NCBI GenBank assembly: GCA_037176845.1
Contig: JAYKXP010000011.1
Location: forward strand, 372,001 to 436,000
DNA from: Paramarasmius palmivorus
Taxonomy: Eukaryota > Basidiomycota > Agaricomycetes > Agaricales > Marasmiaceae
Direction of reading: 5' to 3'
Length of the DNA stretch: 64,000 nucleotides
Shown: positions 21,167 through 33,325 of the stretch, piece by piece
How the letters are laid out: every line of letters begins with the position of its first letter
How positions within the stretch are numbered: position 1 is the first letter of the stretch
The notes under the pieces: generated by a model
What the model was told of the DNA's origin: nothing
Databases searched by the model: none
The model's input: the letters and a program-made list of their open reading frames with translations, nothing else
Program-made: the position numbers and the translations under genes

Positions 21167-23022
21167 ATGTCTCATTCTCACTCGGATGCCGAAATCGAGG
21201 AAGGTAAGAGTATACATTTGTCAGAAGTGAGAAGATTGACTTAGTCCTCTAGTATCTCAGAACAGCGTCACTTCGCGAATGTGATTGCTACGTTCAAAAG
21301 TTACCAATCATACTCGGTATTTTGGTCTCCAGATCTTACACTACAGCCGTACTGATAGGCTCTGCAGCTATCAGCGAATAATCGTCGGCGAAAAGATTTT
21401 TATACCTTGCCGAGAGTAGATCAGGAGCTCCTTGCATCTCTGGGGTACAAGGAGAAGATCGATGCAGTTGACAAGGCAATCATTGCGAACGCGCAATTTT
21501 TGAATCAAATTGTTGCTGATCCAGAGATATTTGGACACGATGTTGATGAACAAGAAGGGGAGGAGGATGGAGAGGTGCATGCAGAAGTGGGCACTCCAGA
21601 GGTTGAATCTACTGGCACTCATCCAACAGGTGTGTCCTGGAGCAACTTGACTACTTTTCACTTGACTAAATACATCAGCTTAGGCCATTCACACTCGCAT
21701 GATGGAGGCCACAGTCACTCACATTCACACGAACACCCACACAATCATGGCTCTTCACGACGGTCCAAAAAATACAAGCCCAATGAAGGTGATATGGATA
21801 AGCTTCGAAGTACGCTAAAACAGTTTGTACGGGATTGGAGCGAGGAAGTAAGGGTTCTATTTTTCAACTGTGTACGTATGACTCACCCCACGCCGTTACC
21901 AGGGAACAGAGGAACGTGAAACGGCTTACAAGCCGATGAAGGATGCCCTTTTGGCTCACTTCTCTGACATTCCCGAGCAAGAAAGGTACATTTACTCAAT
22001 GAATATTATTGTTGTCGCGTCCCTGAACAATGATACAGACGGAACTTTCGTGTTCTTGTACCAGGTGCCGGCCTCGCGAGGCTGGCCTACGATGTGGCAA
22101 GCTTAGGTTCGTAATGCACCGTAACCGCGCCGTCTACTCTAAAACAGTTATATAGGGTTCGCATGTCAAGGGAATGAGTTCTCTCACTACATGCTTCTAG
22201 CTTCGTACCTGATTCTCAACAGGTGAGGTATCTTCACAGTCTTTTTGTTGAGTTGTCTTGACTGTATCATGCGCAGAACATCGCAACCAAGAATGCACAC
22301 GATTTACCCATACGTACACTCCTTCTCCAATGTCACATCTCGTTCATCATTGCTGCGCGCGATATCAATTCCGGACGTCGTTCCGACGCTACCCCCTGGA
22401 TCAAACTTCTCCTTTGTTGCGGGTACGCTGTGGTCATTCAATGTATCACGCCACGCCACTCATCATGGACCCACATAGGCGATTTTGAAGAGATTTATGG
22501 TGCAGAAACCGATGCTGATGAGCCACAGGCCGGGTTATGGGATGGAATTTTGACTTGCTTCTTCATTGACACCGTAAGTTTTCGTGCTGAATTGGCACGT
22601 CCTCATTGTCTGATGAGGATCCGCAATAGGCCAAAAACATTGTAAACTACCTTCGCATCATCCATCGGATCTTGGCGCCCGGCGGTGTGTGGATCAACAT
22701 GGGTAATGGAGTCATTGGTCCTCAGAGTCTCGAATCGTATTCGCTGATTTTCGATGCTATTCCATAGGGCCGCTGCTTTGGCACTGGGAAAACAACAACA
22801 CGAACGACCCATCGGTCGAGCTCGATTTAGAAGAAGTGAAGACCCTTGCTCGGAAGATCGGTTTCAAGATTTCGGTATGCCATCATCTCATATCAGCGTG
22901 ATATACTAATGCTGTCATTCCAGAACGAGAAAACTATCGAGGCTACGTATGTTACTAACTCGGAAGGCATGCTGGGATACACATACCGTGCTGCGTTTTG
23001 GACAGCAACCAAGATACCGTAG
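21167..23022 (+). CDS. Carnosine N-methyltransferase-like (N2227 family) with His-rich insert
   Basis: This multi-exon gene starts MSHSHSDAEIEEEQ. Family blocks in order: HFANVIATFKSYQ, NNRRRKDFYTLP, LGYKEKIDAVDKAI, KLRSTLKQFVRDWSEEG, YKPMKDAL, the SAM-binding motif VLVPGAGLARLAYDVA, GNEFSHYMLLASYLIL, YPYVHSFSN, DGILTCFFIDTAKNIVNYL, APGGVWINMGPLLWHW and GMLGYTYRAAFW. The family methylates carnosine and related His dipeptides using S-adenosylmethionine. Between the N-terminal domain and the catalytic domain sits an insert of alternating His residues (GHSHSH, GGHSHSHSHEHPHNHG), a likely metal-binding stretch. A 54-nt in-frame intron may precede it. It is predicted soluble. It shares a short divergent promoter with ISY1. 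Confidence 0.88.
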
Positions 23023-23465
23023 TTTCATCTGTAGAAAGACGTCATTGCGATAATGGTATTGGTAATGGAGCAATTCGTATCGCACCGTGAGCGCATCACA
23101 CCGACAGATTTCACGCCTATTGATTTTCCCGTGCACGTACATGTAGATCATTTCCCATTAATTTCCCTCTCACCTCGACTTTCACTCAACGTTATCGTTC
23201 GAAAACATTCCAGCATTGTTCTCTGAATTTCTCTGTGATTCCCCTGAGATTCTGGAAGCCAGCAACCACGGAGGCAAAATATTGAACCTTCCACGTGGAC
23301 CAAACTATAAAATTTTCAACATGGCGCTTACCGGGACTTCGTAACGGTGTTCGCTTCTCCTTCTCCATCCTCTCTAGTCGCATGACCTTGGCGTCCCGCA
23401 AGGCAAGAATATAAAGAGAAGAGGCCGAATCTTTTCCCTTCTATTCGACCATCAAGTGATCTATC
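23023..23465. other. Spacer upstream of transporter gene
   Basis: 443 nt holding the methyltransferase 3' region and the transporter promoter. No additional gene is seen. Confidence 0.5.
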
Positions 23466-25583
23466 ATGTCCCGAGACGAGAAGCATTCGATAGACCATGT
23501 TGCTGCAGACGATTCTGCTTTGCAGGAGGTCGTTCATGACCTTGGAACTGGAGAGATCAACGAGCTGGCGGTGGTGGCAGAGGGAGAAGAGAGAACTACT
23601 TGGTTTGTTTGGATGTTGGTCGCATGTTCTTCGATATCTGGATTGCTTTTCGGTGAGTAAAGTCGGTCTTCTTGGGATGTAATGTCTAATGGTTCGGTTC
23701 TTTTCTATTATAGGATACGACACTGGCGTCATTTCTGGAGCTCTGGTCACAATAGGGACGGATCTACGTGATGGTGTATACCAACTTACGGACGGGCAAA
23801 AGGTTGGTTGATTCATCCAGGAGGAACAACATTGTATCATAGTTTGTCCCTTCGACTTCATGAAATGACAGCCCGTTGACCTTTCTCGCAGGAGTTCATC
23901 ACTTCTGCAACGACACTTGGCGCCCTTTTGGGTGGATTAGTTGCAGGTGTACTCTCAGACTGGACAGGTCGAAAACCAGTCCTCGGTATAGCGGACGTTG
24001 TGTTCATTGGAGGTGCTATTGCCCAGGCGGTGTGTCACGATGTGTGGAGTATGGTGCGTTATTTCAAATTCATTTTGGTGTCCTTTTCCTAAATCATATA
24101 CCTGGTACTTGATAGATTGGTGGGCGTTTCTTGCTAGGAGTAGGTGTAGGCCTCGCGTCGTGTATCGCTCCGCTTTACATTCAAGAACTCTCTCCTACCC
24201 GTCTTCGTGGACGCATGGTGGTTGTCAACGTCGTTATGATAACCTTAGGCCAAGTTATAGCGTATGCTATTGGTGCTGCCTTTGAGAAAGTCGGAGGAGG
24301 TTGGCGATGGATGGTCGGTTTAGGGGCTGTTCCTGCTGCAGTGCAACTCGTTTTCTTGTTCATACTGCCGGAGAGCCGTGAGTGTCTGTGGATAACCTTA
24401 AAATACGCACTAACTCAAAGCATAGCGCGTGTTCTTGTCAAAAGAGGAGACCTTACACGCGCAAGAGCTATCATGACCAAAGTTTACGCGTTTGCCAAGC
24501 CTGAACAGATCGACTTGAAGGTACGTAGTGTCGTGGACCAATTCTCTTCCACATCCAACCGATACGCCTCCTCAGGTCAAAGTTTTGCAAGCTGCAGTCC
24601 AACAAAGCATCGATATCGCAAACAATACTACCTTCCTGGAACGACTCAAGATGATCTTTTTCATTGGCGTAAATCGTCGCGCTCTGAGTAAGCCGATTAA
24701 CTTCTATTCATAGTGTGTCGACTCAAACGGCATACCTTTCAAGTCATTGGTTGTGGGATGCAAGCCTTCCAACAACTCTGTGGTTTCAATACCTTGATGT
24801 ACTATTCGGCCACGCTATTCAAGGAAATTGGATTCGACCAACCTACAGCTGTCGGTCTTATAGTTGCAGGCACCAACTTCATCTTCACCCTCTTTGCTCT
24901 GAAATACATCGATATCATCGGACGTAGGAAGATCATGGTGTTCACGGCCCCTGGCATGGTATTTGGCCTGACGCTAGCAAGTATCGCTTTCCACTGTGAG
25001 TTCACCAATGTCTTCTCGACTATCACTCCCTGCTAATGCAGAGCCTACCTAGATCTGACTCGGAAGACCGACGGTGTTCTTGTGGATAATACGCAATACC
25101 CACAATCTTGGTCTGGTGTCGTTCTATTCTCGATGATCGTCTTCGTAGCTTCATACGCTACCGGACTGGGTAATGTACCATGGCAACAAGGAGAGCTATT
25201 CAGTCTCGAGGGTTGGTGCCTTCTCTTCCGTCGTTTCATCCGATATTAACCAGCAACAATAAACAGTTCGAGGGATAGGCACATCGCTATCTACCGCTAC
25301 CAACTGGGCCGCAAATCTCCTCATTGGGTCTACCTATCTCTCGCTGATGCGTGAAATTACCCCGTCTGGAGCATTCGGCTTTTATGCTGGACTTTGTCTC
25401 ATTGGATGGATTTTTGTGGTGTTCTGCTTCCCCGAAACTGCAGGGCTGAGTCTGGAAGAAGTGGGTATGATCTTCAAGAGCGGATTTGGCATCAAGGAGA
25501 GCGAAAGACTCAGGCGACAGAAGAGAGAAATCAAAGGAAGAGAAACGGAGAAAGTCCAAGCTGACACGACTAGCGAGCCATAG
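23466..25583 (+). CDS. MFS sugar/inositol transporter
   Basis: About nine exons encode a twelve-helix major facilitator protein. Visible signatures: [15 protein letters not shown] in helix 1, the loop 2-3 motif [28 protein letters not shown] followed by [27 protein letters not shown] at the end of the N-half, [21 protein letters not shown] in helix 7, [29 protein letters not shown] and [12 protein letters not shown] near the C-terminus. The QQ...N-T-L-M-Y-Y block and the GELFSLEVRG block are typical of fungal myo-inositol/proton symporters of the plasma membrane. Substrate is inferred. The cytosolic tail is highly charged. The intron before GCGMQAF runs from GTAAGC to TTTCAAG. All other splice sites examined are GT-AG. 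Confidence 0.88.
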
Positions 25584-25769
25584 GTTTAGGCTCAGGCATG
25601 TACTAATAACACGAATACTTTTATAATGCTGTTGTAACGATACGAAGTACATGTCGATAACGTCCAAATATACCACGGAAAACTACTCATACAACCAAGT
25701 GCAATATCCATATATATCGTGAACATCCCAAATCGTAAGTAATGTGCGTTATGCAGAAAAGGAAGCATC

Positions 25770-27409
25770 TCAGGGTACGAAAGCCACTATCAGCGCGTTA
25801 ACGACGAGCCTCTCCAGCTCACCATTAGCCACAAATGGAACCCTTTCCTTTCCCACAACGGGAGAAGGTGTATTCCAATCCGTCAAGAGTGCGATATCTG
25901 CTTCAGCCAAAGACATGGCACCACTATCCACAACCCGACTTCGTAGATCGTCGATGTTCTCTTCCTCTGGGTCGGCATAAACACCGAACGTTCCTCGGAC
26001 AGGGGGAGATCGGATTCTGGGTGTATGGGGAGACTCGTGGATAGACAGGTTGTTCATGCTGAGTCGAGAAGTAGGACTGCCATTTGATGGATCGATGATT
26101 TCGACGGTGCGGTCCACAGGCCAGATGTAGCCGCCAGCGGTCCAATGAATCTCAGGAACAAGCTTGTACAACTTTAGGGCATGGTACAGAACAGAGTCGC
26201 CTCCTTTGAGCTGAATACACGTATCATCAGTACCACTCCATGCAAGTCGAGTCTCGGCACTCACCATCGGTACCAACGAATCTGCCAACACTTCCGAGGG
26301 GTTGACTCCATAATCGTTCGTTACATAGAATGCAATCTTCCTTCCCCTCGAGTAGTTCAAGACGGGGGATATCAGGTCCAAAAAGTTGTCACTGGGATTG
26401 ATGAGCGGCTCCGTTACACCACTGGGCCCATACGACTTAAGGTATAGGCCATAAAACATTGTAAGCCTGCATCCCTTTTGGACTGGCTCGATCTCGTACT
26501 CGCAGTCAGCGGAAAACGCCATCCACTCCATGTCGCCTGTTTTACCTCCCCTTCCGTAAAACTTTTCTTCGAATCCCTCGGCATCGCGGACAACCAGAGC
26601 TCCGCCCCTGAACCGGACGGGTAGAGTGACGCTAATAGTGGCTACACGCCCGTCGTTGCGTAATGCTCTGGATTGAGGGCCCATCCTTCCACCGCTAACA
26701 ACAACCTCGAGTTTATCTCTGACGACGGTAAGATAGTGCCCTTGTGGGAGCAAAGGGAACAAGGCACTTCGAATGGCATCCAAAATCGGGTGGTTGGCAA
26801 TCTCGAGTGAAGTTGTCAGAGGTAAATTCGGTGGGTAAAACAACGATTCGTGATCCGAATAATCATTCAGATCCGATGTCTGGTGAGGCCTGCATGCGGC
26901 CATGAGAACGTCCAGTGCCGGAGGTGTGTTGTAATCGACATCGATAGGGAAGTCGAGGGAATGTGTGATACCACTCTATTAGTTTATCTGCTATGAGTAT
27001 CGATGTGTAATGGTGATATAAAACATGGCAAGCACACCTTGGTTCGGAAGAACAGTATCAGATGAGATGGATCCAGCGGGATAAATCCGGATATTGTGGA
27101 GACCCTATTCCGTGCAGCGAGCAAATGGGACACGGCTTCTCGATAGGCAAACTCGTCGTCTGCTGGGGGATGCATCGATCGTCTCCGGGTAGATGGTGTG
27201 CTAGATGCTGCCTTGGACACCCTCTCAACCTCGAAATCCGACATACTTGGGCTTGTTCTGAATGGTAGACCGTCCGATATGCGAGAATGACCAGACGGAC
27301 TAGATGCTCGACTATGCGAGGACATGGCGTGTGGTATCCCGATAGGTTGTGGGTGAGGCATGGTGTGCGCGTAGGGCATTGCAGGCGACATAGGAGCGCC
27401 GTAGTTCAT
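25770..27409 (-). CDS. 2OG-Fe(II)-oxygenase-fold protein, conserved in Agaricomycetes
   Basis: Exons 27038-27409 and 25770-26975 contain a further 54-nt in-frame intron (26211-26264, GTGAGT to TTCAG), giving about 507 residues. The N-terminus is Pro/Ser/His-rich (MNYGAPMSPAMPYAH) and low complexity. The core has LFFRTKSGITHSLDFP, GHYLTVVRDKLEVVVSGG, VTLPVRFRGGALVVRDAEG and WMAFSADCEYEIEPVQKGCRL. The spacing RGGAL ... W-x-A-F-x-x-D-C-x-x-E-[IV]-x-x-V-x-x-G-x-R resembles prolyl-hydroxylase-like 2OG oxygenases found in fungi. In those I expect a His before E-[IV]; here it is Tyr (CEYEI). Iron binding may therefore be lost. Localisation is unknown. It is convergent with the transporter gene, ends 187 nt apart. 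Confidence 0.65.
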
Positions 27410-29049
27410 CTTGGGATGTGGTAGTGTATGCGCAGATGATAGAAGAGAAGTAGTGGGAGGAGGAGAAATAGGTTGTGGTAGCAGGTGTGCAGAGATAAAA
27501 AGCACTCCCAGGCTGTAGAATGACGCTTGGCCGTGACAAAGAGGCTCAGGTAAACCACGCTCCTGCAACGTGTTGGGTGAATGTGACGAGATCTGATAGA
27601 ATCCGGATCTGTCTATCCGGCGCCGAACAAAAAGCACCTATTGTATCGTTTTGTCTGAGTGGAAATAGAGACCTAAGAAAAAGTGTGCTTACCCAACACT
27701 GCGCTATTGACGAACTTTGCTTTCCTTTGGGAGCTGAAATGTACAAAGAATAGAACCACTTGCGGCCATAAGCCCAAGGGGCTGTGTTGTGCTCGTAGTC
27801 TGGACGTGTTATAGCTGTACATTGCACGATATCCGCAAACGAGACAGCTCCCCGTGACAGCGCTTTCGAAAGTGCTTTTGCGATACAACCGAGAAAGGTA
27901 CCTTTGTTTTATGAAAGTTAAGTTAGTCTGTTCCAATATAAAACAGGGTCAGCGTACCTTGATAAGAGCTCCACAAAAATAGCCCTGCATATTACCCTTA
28001 CTGTTTAATCCCCTTCACGAGCACTCCTGATCCCGACCACGGAAAGATGGCAGGGGTGATGTTGAGCTCCAATACCTAGCCCTAAGATCTCACAACCTTG
28101 TAGCGTCCGCAACTTCTCCCGCACTAGAATAGCGTCACCAGGTCTGTGCACACGCAGTGGACATGCCTTGGGTACGTGGTCCCTGTCATTGAAGCCTGCG
28201 AAGTATCACGGTCATGAGATCAGGAAAAGTAATGATAAACGTTGCACTCTCACCGTCCGAGACTCGCGTATCACAAGTTCATTGAGAGGTAGCAGGCTAG
28301 GCTGTAGATTTCGTTGCCTTCTAGATCTGGCTCTGGCAACGAAGGGGAGAGCTGGCGGTTATGAACTAGTCACAGGTTCTGTGTACCCGAGCTTCGTAGC
28401 GACTATGAGCAATTGATTGCAATGTGAAGTGTTTTGGAACGACTGGGCAGAGCTGAGCAGCCGAAGTAGAGTGAGTGTGGAGTAGGGACCATTGGTAGCA
28501 CGCGAGGTATCCGAATAATCTCCTACCAGTATTCGCTTCTCCTTCCTTCTCTGTTGACTGGCTGGAAAGTTGTAAATGCTGCGACGTTACGCCCTGGTTG
28601 TTTCCCATTTTCCCCTCTTCCCTTGGGCCTTCATTCGGACCTCTGACTTGAACATCATCCCAGTGCCATTTAGTGCTTCTGTAGCTGGATTTTTCTCTCT
28701 TGAAACAATTTTTCGACCATCTTGATATCCGGAATAGAGCAAGGGAGATAATGAAGGCATGTGTGGGGTTGAACAGGGAGACTGTCGGTGATGGTTGCGG
28801 AAGAGAGATTGAACAGTCACGTCACTTCCTGACCAATACTTTCTGAGTCTATGCAAAGCATTTGACCAGACTCTCAGAGTGATGTTATTCGTGAAGGATA
28901 GCAAGTACGACACGGGTATACCATGCAATGCTCTTGCAAATCGGTGGTTAGGGAGCAAGACCCACGCGTCGCGTTTAGTACTAATCAGACCTCCTGAGCC
29001 CACTGTGAAAAGGAATATACAATGTCATTCATAAGTATAGCATGCTAGT
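27410..29049. other. Intergenic region
   Basis: 1.6 kb without a recognisable gene. The minus-strand open frame at 28587-29003 (138 codons) has no family motif and no coiled coil or membrane segment that I can support. This is the boundary between the core-gene block and the F-box array. Confidence 0.4.
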
Positions 29050-30528
29050 TTAAGATAGAAATGATTCATGAACACTGCAGCTACTATAGCGCGTGCGTAG
29101 GCGGCTCTGACTGTATGGTAATGCGTATACGAAACTCGGACACAGACACTCCCTGCTCCGACACCAAGGCATAGCCTCTTCAAGTACATCCAGGAATTGT
29201 CGTGCCTTATTCCAAGAATCACCGCCAACGCGTAAATAGCCCAAATGGCGACGTATTTCCATCGTTCCGACGGCATATTCATAGCCGCTTGCGATAACAT
29301 GGCGTACGAGAAAATGCAACGCTTTTAATCGGGGCACAGACCGTTGCAGTATTCGGTCAAAGTCAGACCAGTTGTTCTGTGACGGTAAACCGGAGATATC
29401 GATGACAGAGAGGTGGTTATGGGGTGAAGTAAAGCTGAACATGGCAAGAAGGCAATCCGGTTGAGTCGTGTGAGCTATCTGGAGGTCGATTAATATCTTC
29501 CGCACAAGTGGCGCCTTCACCGAGAGGTCGAAACATTCACGAATATCCCTGCCTGGTATAAAGACGTCGATGAGCATCAGTAAGAGAAAACCAGAAATGA
29601 ACAACTGACTTTCGAGTTCCTGCAACGCCCCGCCATAGCGCTGGCGATGGAACACTAGACGCCGAAGATTCTTTCCGCAACGAGCCAACATTTGCCCGAT
29701 ACCCTTCCACCCCATAAGGGCGTTGTCGGCGTTAATCGATTGGGGTACCAATAGCTCCCCCTCAGCGTTTCTGCCGGTGTAGTCGTCAAATTCCAGCTCT
29801 TCCAAACGAGCGAAATCCATCCCACTTGCGTGCAGCAGGCTAAAGTAAGCCCAAAAATCTACATGGAGAGCCCGTATACGAGTTGAGACATGCTGCCCAG
29901 TAGACAGTAGTTCTGGATGCTGGATACGAACTTCGGTGCACTTCAGCGTCTCGAGCCCATTCCCCAACGCGTTCAGAAGGTCGTAGAACTGATTCGGAGA
30001 GACAAAAGTCACTCTGTATAGCTTCAGGGAGGTCACTACCCTGAACGACGAAAAGCTATTGATGATGCAATCATCAAGTTGAAGGGGCGGATAAGGCTTG
30101 CCATAACCTTCGACGGTAATGGTCTTCACCCCTTCGAGAATGTTATCGCCGCACCATCTCAGTTCATCTGCCATCGAGTTGGTGGTCGGACCCGCAGAAG
30201 CGACAGACAACTGCTTGACCCTATCAAGAGCAAGGCTATAGTGGGGAGAAGAGTGCAACGTAAGAAGGGCTTTGAGACGGGCCTGTGGAAAGTAGAAACG
30301 GTAGCCATTCCACATGTGTCTCCGAGCTGGATGAAGCCATGCTTTGGATACAAGAGAGCAATTGAGAAGGTTGCGAGAAGGGCGTCGGAATATCAGTGAA
30401 TTGCCTTCGTCGGATATGAGGTGTAGGAGTATCTGCTCGATGACTTCGGGCGGAAGTTGAGGGACCGGTTTTTGGCGGAGTGATAAGGAGTTGAGCGTTG
30501 ATATGAGGTGCTCCGTGGTGTGCTTCAT
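29050..30528 (-). CDS. F-box/LRR-like protein, family B
   Basis: The protein starts MKHTTEHLISTLNSL, followed by an F-box, LPPEVIEQILLHLISDEGNS, then LLNCSLVSKAWLHPARRHMW. Further family blocks are SSPHYSLALDRVK, LRWCGDNILEGVKTITVEG, VVTSLKLYRVTFVSPNQFYDLL, LARCGKNLRRLVF, RDIRECFDLSVKAPL and MPWCRSRECLCPSFVY. A 57-nt GT-AG intron near 29575-29631 (after LQELE) lies in frame, so about 473 or 492 residues result depending on splicing. By family analogy it is an SCF adaptor with leucine-rich-like repeats for substrate binding. It pairs with the next gene at 31 kb, with which it shares order and blocks throughout. Confidence 0.75.
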   Translation of the reverse strand: MKHTTEHLISTLNSLSLRQKPVPQLPPEVIEQILLHLISDEGNSLIFRRPSRNLLNCSLVSKAWLHPARRHMWNGYRFYFPQARLKALLTLHSSPHYSLALDRVKQLSVASAGPTTNSMADELRWCGDNILEGVKTITVEGYGKPYPPLQLDDCIINSFSSFRVVTSLKLYRVTFVSPNQFYDLLNALGNGLETLKCTEVRIQHPELLSTGQHVSTRIRALHVDFWAYFSLLHASGMDFARLEELEFDDYTGRNAEGELLVPQSINADNALMGWKGIGQMLARCGKNLRRLVFHRQRYGGALQELESQLFISGFLLLMLIDVFIPGRDIRECFDLSVKAPLVRKILIDLQIAHTTQPDCLLAMFSFTSPHNHLSVIDISGLPSQNNWSDFDRILQRSVPRLKALHFLVRHVIASGYEYAVGTMEIRRHLGYLRVGGDSWNKARQFLDVLEEAMPWCRSRECLCPSFVYALPYSQSRLRTRYSSCSVHESFLS

Positions 30529-31072
30529 GATTGAAGGAAAAATAGTGTTGGACGAAGGGGGTGCAATGGCTCCTTTTCTTTTTATTCCTATCGTTCTCGG
30601 TACCGAAAAAAACTTGAAGAACGGTTCCGTGTACCGTGAAATGTCGTCTTCGAGCTACATAGAAAATATAATCAAACAGTTAAGACCAATGGGAAAAGGG
30701 AGAACATACGTTGTCCAGGGTATCGCAAGCTATATGTCCTTTGAAGGTGCCCAATGAACGCCAGAAATTGCAGCTATAGACTATGTGCCGGATAGTGAGT
30801 CAAAGAAAGGGCCGGATTTTGACACTTGAGACTCACACCTCAGTTATCGGGTCTCTCTTGCATTCCATGATTGTTTGTAATGGCAGAAGGAAGTGGAGAA
30901 AAAGAGGCAAAGTCGTGCCATCAGCGATTTGCTTGTGGTGGTTTCAGGACAAGATGCGCGCGTCACTGTTACTAACAACGGTTACAATCTGACGTCCATA
31001 AACATGAATGTAGATATACACGATTTATGTACATAAAGAACCAAGCTATCCATGACCACCGTGCCGTTCTCT
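30529..31072. other. Spacer between family B genes
   Basis: No further gene is seen. Confidence 0.5.
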
Positions 31073-32466
31073 CTAGAAACGTACACTGCTTTGAGCCCAG
31101 TACACAAACCTTGGACATAGACACTCTCTGCTTCGACACCAAGGCATAGCTCCGTTGAGCTCCTCCAGAAATCGTGTTGCTTTCTTCCAACGACTAGTCC
31201 CAACGACTAGATCAGCCATACGGAGGCTCATTGGGAGCGTTCCATAGCCGCGTTTGCTGGTTTGAATGACGCTGTTGGCGGGGAAGTGCAATGCCTCGAG
31301 TCGGGGCACGTAGCGTTCGAGTACTTGATCAAATTCCGACCACTTGGCCTGTGATGGGAACCCAGAAACCTCAATGATAGAGAGGTGCTTGTGCGGTGTA
31401 GTAAAGGAAAACATGGTGAGAAAGTAATCCGGTTGGACCGTGGAGGGGATCTGGATATTGACCGCCTGCAAAAGCGGTGCCTTGACTGAGAAATCAAAGC
31501 AATCGCGAACATCCTTGGCTGATATATGAATGAGCATTGATTCAAGAAAACACATAACGCGCACGGCTTACCATCAAGGTCTTCCGATGCTCCATAACTC
31601 GGACGTCGCCTGAGACCAAGTGTCAGACGTCGGAGATCCTTCCTACAATAAGCTATCATCTGCACAACGGCCTTCCACCTCACAAGAATGTCATCAGAGA
31701 ACGATTCGTCGTCCTCGAGTTGCAATTCTTCCAGCCCATCTAAAACCAATCCTCCCGCGCGTACCAAGGGCAACAATGTCCCATAATCGACATTGAGAAC
31801 CCGAAGCTGAGTCGAGATGTGCTCCCCAGATGTCTGTTCCAGATGCTGAATGTCGATTAGGTGACAGTTCAACGTCTCGAGCCTGTTTCCAAGCGCCCTC
31901 AGGAGGTCGTAAAACTGCTTCGGAGAGACAAACGTCATTCTGTATAGCTTCAAAGAGGTTACTGCCCTGAATGATGAAAAACTGGTGACGACGCAGTCGT
32001 CAAGTAGAAGCGGTGGGAACATAGGATTCTGTCCCAAATAGAAAGGAGAATATCCTTCGATGTTCATGGTCTTCACTCCTTCAAGAACGTCTCCGCACCA
32101 TCTCAACTCGCATGTCTTCATACCGAGTGACGAGGTCCCGGGAGAGATAGAAAACTCCTCGATCCTGTCAAGAGCAAGGCTATAGTGCGGAGAGGAGTAC
32201 AGTTCTTGAAGGGGACGGAGATGAACCTGCAGAAAGTGAAAACAGTAGCCATTCCACAGATGTCTCCGGGCTGGATGAAGCCATGCTTTGGAAACGAGAG
32301 AGCAACTGAGGAGATTGCGAGAAATACGGTATTTGGATGAATTGCCCTCGTCGGAGATAAGGTGCAGGAGAATTTCTTCGATGATTTCGGGTGGTAGTGG
32401 AGGCGCAGGATTTTCACAGAACAATGAGTTGAGGACCGAGATGAGTAGCTTCACGGTACGCTCCAT
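31073..32466 (-). CDS. F-box/LRR-like protein, family B
   Basis: Start MERTVKLLISVLNSL at 32466 matches the start of the neighbouring paralogue; an upstream in-frame extension to 32583 has no counterpart there. The F-box is LPPEIIEEILLHLISDEGNSS, followed by LLSCSLVSKAWLHPARRHLW. An intron at 31519-31571 (GTAAGC to ATCAG) joins DLD to AKDVRDCFDFSVKAPL, after which come SFTTPHKHLSIIEVSGFPSQ, VPRLEALHFP and MPWCRSRECLCPRFVY. About 446 residues. Without splicing, the frame continues into an unrelated sequence, which supports the intron. The clear collinearity with the 29-30.5 kb gene marks a tandem duplication. Function as for the family: predicted SCF substrate receptor. Confidence 0.75.
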
Positions 32467-33325
32467 GATTAGAGGAATTGTTGGAGAAAAGGGGTGCAAG
32501 GACTCCTGGTATTCATCGTTCTGAACTCGGTGCCGACGTCGGACGGAAGCATAGTCCTCCTGATTCACCATCCCTGATTTCACTATCTAAGTAATGTGAG
32601 TTACGACCAACAGAGAAAAAAAGGAAAACGTACACACGAAGTCGACACTGTAACCTACCAGTCACCGAACCCCGCTTGAATAGGTAGTCTAAAAACCTTT
32701 CACTTGAACCAGGCAACGAGGAGGCAAGAATACCAAGCTGTGTCTCCAACATCCATGAAAGCGTGTTACGAAGGAGGCGAGGACGTGTGTTGATTCTTGA
32801 GATGTAACTCCTGAAGGAACAAGATGGGTCAGAGGATCCTCCACCAAAGCGAAGACCTAGGTCGTACCAGGAGATCGTAGTGCAGCTAGCGCATGATTTC
32901 GGAGAATCAGCGTCAGAGCTTGGGCCTAGGTGCTTGAATACAGCCTCGAAAAATTCTTAGAGGAACCGCATCCTTCCCAAGAAAAAAGATATCAGAAATG
33001 CGGATAAATGAATCCAGTAAACAACTACCATGACGCACGATTCAGCATTTTCCTATCAGCTTTCGAGATCAATCAACGCTTCCGTGTCCATGGGCGGCCC
33101 CAAGCCTAATTCTTTGGATCGTCACAGGTCAACGACAATAACAAAGGAGACGGAGTATTCGATGATGGTGGTGTAGGAGCAAGATGATGATGCGCGCTGG
33201 GCGTCACTATCAGTGGAATTTTGTATTGTTCATCGAAACACGGTATGTATACAGATGAAACTAAGCCGGATGTTATACACTTTAGTACATAAGCTCAAGT
33301 CGTCCAGTATTCGCCTTAGTATAAA
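32467..33325. other. Spacer with repeated intergenic motif
   Basis: No gene is recognised. At 33161-33190 a motif GATGGTGGTGTAGGAGCAAG recurs with few changes upstream of two family A genes (34821 and about 37992). It may be a promoter remnant of a lost family A gene. Confidence 0.4.

Noticed and set aside
14093..26903. Biosynthetic gene cluster of hydrolase, prenyltransferase, transporter and oxygenase
   Set aside because: Interrupted by core genes (ISY1, methyltransferase) and long gaps. The transporter looks inositol-type and the oxygenase may be inactive.
28587..29003. 138-codon minus-strand open frame
   Set aside because: No motif, no splice support and no paralogue in the window. Its composition is like neighbouring chance frames.
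32467..32583. N-terminal extension of the family B gene to 32583
   Set aside because: The paralogue at 29-30.5 kb starts at the equivalent of 32466, and the extra residues have no counterpart.
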